Both the position numbers and the translations under genes were made by a program. The notes beneath the pieces are model-generated. The model did not search any database. It worked only from the letters and a program-made list of their open reading frames with translations, and was not told the DNA's origin. Source: Pyrinomonadaceae bacterium (GTDB lineage: Bacteria > Acidobacteriota > Blastocatellia > Pyrinomonadales > Pyrinomonadaceae). Taken from it: 7,115 bases of DNA. The stretch is taken from contig JACCRA010000641.1 in assembly GCA_013813825.1 (NCBI GenBank), forward strand, positions 1-7,115, written 5' to 3'. Shown here piece by piece: positions 6,119-7,115 of this stretch; the stretch's first letter is position 1, and each line of letters opens with the position of its first letter.

Positions 6119-6297
6119 AAAAATACCCGGACATTAGCGAAATCATTAAGCAGAAGGAGCAACACAGGCGCGTGTTGGCCGCGCTTCCTTTTGAGCAAAA
6201 GATCGAGATTGTTTTCAAGCTCAGAGAGCGGCGTGAATTTATTAAATCGGGTCGGGTAATAAGCAATTCAAAGAAACCCAAAACGGAGAGCGGGTGA
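6115..6297 (+). CDS. Small charged helical protein coupled to the nucleotidyltransferase
   Basis: A 60-residue protein starting at ATG 6115, overlapping the upstream stop by four bases (ATGA), which implies translational coupling. DISEIIKQKEQHRRVLAALP (6-25) and FEQKIEIVFKLRERREFIK (26-44) look like two amphipathic helices joined at the LPFE turn. The last ~16 residues are a basic, probably disordered tail. There is no signal peptide or membrane segment. I do not recognise a named family, although short proteins of this style next to nucleotidyltransferase genes seem familiar. Its size, charge and coupling suggest a binding partner of the upstream protein, perhaps an antitoxin or substrate adaptor; it is not a HEPN or AbiEi-like protein, which are larger. 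A longer in-frame version from 6085 adds ten residues but would overlap the NTase more deeply and is less likely. Confidence 0.65.
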   Translation: MKKYPDISEIIKQKEQHRRVLAALPFEQKIEIVFKLRERREFIKSGRVISNSKKPKTESG

Positions 6298-6330
6298 CTA
6301 CTATTCATCTTGCACATCACTTGAAACGGA

Positions 6331-6335
6331 AGGAG
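6331..6335 (+). promoter_or_regulatory. Ribosome binding site deciding the start at 6345
   Basis: AGGAG lies nine bases before ATG 6345. It selects this ATG over the GTG at 6294, and the resulting protein begins directly with a signal peptide. Confidence 0.7.
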
Positions 6336-6344
6336 CAGAATAAA

Positions 6345-6842
6345 ATGAACAGCCAATGGCAACGCTTAAGTTTCCTGCCGGCGGTGTTCGCCGCTTTGAC
6401 GTGTGCCTTCGTTTTCGCGCCGCACACCGCACGAGCACAGCAAACGAGTCCGCCGCCAGCAGGGCGGGTGAAGGGACCAATCGTTGGCCCTGAGATCAAG
6501 CTACCGCGCGGGAGCTACGAAACGCCTGCCGCCGAAGTACAGGCGCAAGGAGAGTCCGCCGCCAGACTGTCGGTTCCCGTCAAGTGGGAGTATTGCTCCA
6601 TCGTGTACATTAGCAGTCGGCGGAAAGACTACAGCCCGACGGTCACATACTTCGCCTATGTCCGCTATTTTCGCGGCGGCAGCGAGACTATTGACGGCGC
6701 GAACGAAGAAGAGGCGTTGGCGAATGCTTTAACGAAGCTCGGCGATGAAGGCTGGGAACCGGTCGCGATTCGGGAGCAATTCGGCGTCTCCGAAGGCACC
6801 GGAAGCAGCACCAGCAGTTATTTCTTCAAACGTCCGAAGTGA
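6345..6842 (+). CDS. Secreted small protein with DUF4177-like C-terminus
   Basis: A 165-residue protein. Residues 1-31 form a Sec signal peptide: polar/basic start (MNSQWQR), hydrophobic core FLPAVFAALTCAFVFA (10-25) and an AxA cleavage site ARA before Q32. A Pro/Gln-rich linker (32-75) follows. The folded part, about 79-165, begins WEYCSIVYIS and contains EEALANALTKLGDEGWEPVA, then ends SSYFFKRP. That layout ('WEY...LN-LG-EGWE-V...YFFKR') is that of DUF4177-like domains, small alpha/beta modules of unknown function. A single Cys lies in the mature part. The protein should be periplasmic or exported. It starts 47 bases after the cassette; GC returns to the level of the housekeeping genes. Domain call is moderate; biological role unknown. 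Confidence 0.7.
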   Translation: MNSQWQRLSFLPAVFAALTCAFVFAPHTARAQQTSPPPAGRVKGPIVGPEIKLPRGSYETPAAEVQAQGESAARLSVPVKWEYCSIVYISSRRKDYSPTVTYFAYVRYFRGGSETIDGANEEEALANALTKLGDEGWEPVAIREQFGVSEGTGSSTSSYFFKRPK

Positions 6843-6891
6843 GCGGTCGCGCCTGTTTCACACCATCGCCGCCGGAGGGCGTTCATTTATC

Positions 6892-6897
6892 AGGAGG
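6892..6897 (+). promoter_or_regulatory. Strong Shine-Dalgarno for the SnoaL-like gene
   Basis: A full AGGAGG consensus stands four bases before ATG 6902 and fixes that start. It is the best Shine-Dalgarno match in the window. Confidence 0.75.
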
Positions 6898-6901
6898 CGA
6901 G

Positions 6902-7115
6902 ATGTCGGAAGAGAACAAAGCGCTGATTCGACGTTGGTTCTCGGAGGTCTGGAATCAGGGTCGCGCGGAAGCGATTGATGAGATGTTTGCCGCCGACGGC
7001 ATCGCTTACGGATTGGCCGATGAAGAGGGCCATCCGTTGCGCGGCGCGGCGGGCTTCAAGCCGTTCTTCAAGAAGTTTCGCGACGCCTTCCCTGATCTGG
7101 AAGTCGTCGTCGAAG
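6902..7115 (+). CDS. SnoaL-like / NTF2-fold protein, N-terminal part (3' truncated)
   Basis: The first 71 residues of a protein that runs past the window edge. ENKALIRRWFSEVWNQGRAE (4-23), EMFAADGIAYG (27-37) and then GAAGFKPFFKKFRDAFPDLEV (49-69) match the SnoaL-like/ester cyclase group of the NTF2 cone fold: helix 1 with the W-x(5)-N-G pattern, a following 'lf--d---h' segment, and the 'G--g-k-f----r-afPDl-v' region. Members include polyketide cyclases and many uncharacterised stress or metabolic proteins, so no substrate is inferred. No signal peptide is present, unlike the secreted protein 59 bases upstream. Co-transcription with it is possible but not shown. Confidence 0.82.
   Translation, partial: MSEENKALIRRWFSEVWNQGRAEAIDEMFAADGIAYGLADEEGHPLRGAAGFKPFFKKFRDAFPDLEVVVE

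Noticed and set aside
6294..6344. GTG start at 6294 for the secreted protein
   Set aside because: It would put 17 polar/basic residues before the signal peptide; ATG 6345 has AGGAG nine bases upstream.
4221..6482. Shared 12-mer AAGGGACCAATC at 4221-4232 and 6471-6482
   Set aside because: One copy is in a spacer and the other inside a coding region, with no extended similarity; a 12-base match is near chance expectation at this scale.
1..7115. CRISPR array, tRNA/rRNA genes, insertion sequence
   Set aside because: No regularly spaced repeats, cloverleaf, rRNA segment or transposase motif was seen on either strand.

Overview
The window looks like an ordinary chromosomal stretch of a fairly GC-rich soil or environmental bacterium. 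Gene content, the secreted protein with an AxA-Q signal-peptide cleavage site, and long AT-rich or GCTGATGG-type palindromes between genes remind me of Acidobacteriota (Blastocatellia type). That placement is inference from style, not from a marker comparison.

Layout, left to right. (1) 1-776: the 3' end of a ComEC/Rec2-like metallo-beta-lactamase-fold gene, followed by a DUF3006-type small protein, both on +. (2) 867-2621: purM and purN on +, covering two steps of de novo purine synthesis. Each is preceded by a large inverted repeat just before its start codon. (3) 2574-3160: a ParDE-type toxin-antitoxin pair on -, whose toxin 3' end overlaps the purN 3' end tail to tail by 48 bases. (4) 3245-4135: proC on - (last step of proline synthesis). 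(5) 4259-5476: tyrS on +, divergent from proC across a 123-base spacer holding two adjacent hairpins. (6) 5609-6297: an AT-richer two-gene cassette with a 4-base ATGA overlap: a minimal nucleotidyltransferase-fold protein and a 60-residue charged helical partner of unknown function. (7) 6345-6842: a small secreted protein with a DUF4177-like C-terminus. (8) 6902-end: the start of a SnoaL/NTF2-like protein cut by the window edge.

The housekeeping genes (purM, purN, proC, tyrS) are intact and carry their family motifs. The accessory material is the ParDE pair and the nucleotidyltransferase cassette. The latter is the best candidate for an under-described system: a translationally coupled NTase plus tiny partner, with composition unlike its neighbours and a Gln where many NTases have the third catalytic Asp. 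No RNA genes, CRISPR array, insertion sequence or origin was seen, and no gene-free stretch exceeds 300 bases.
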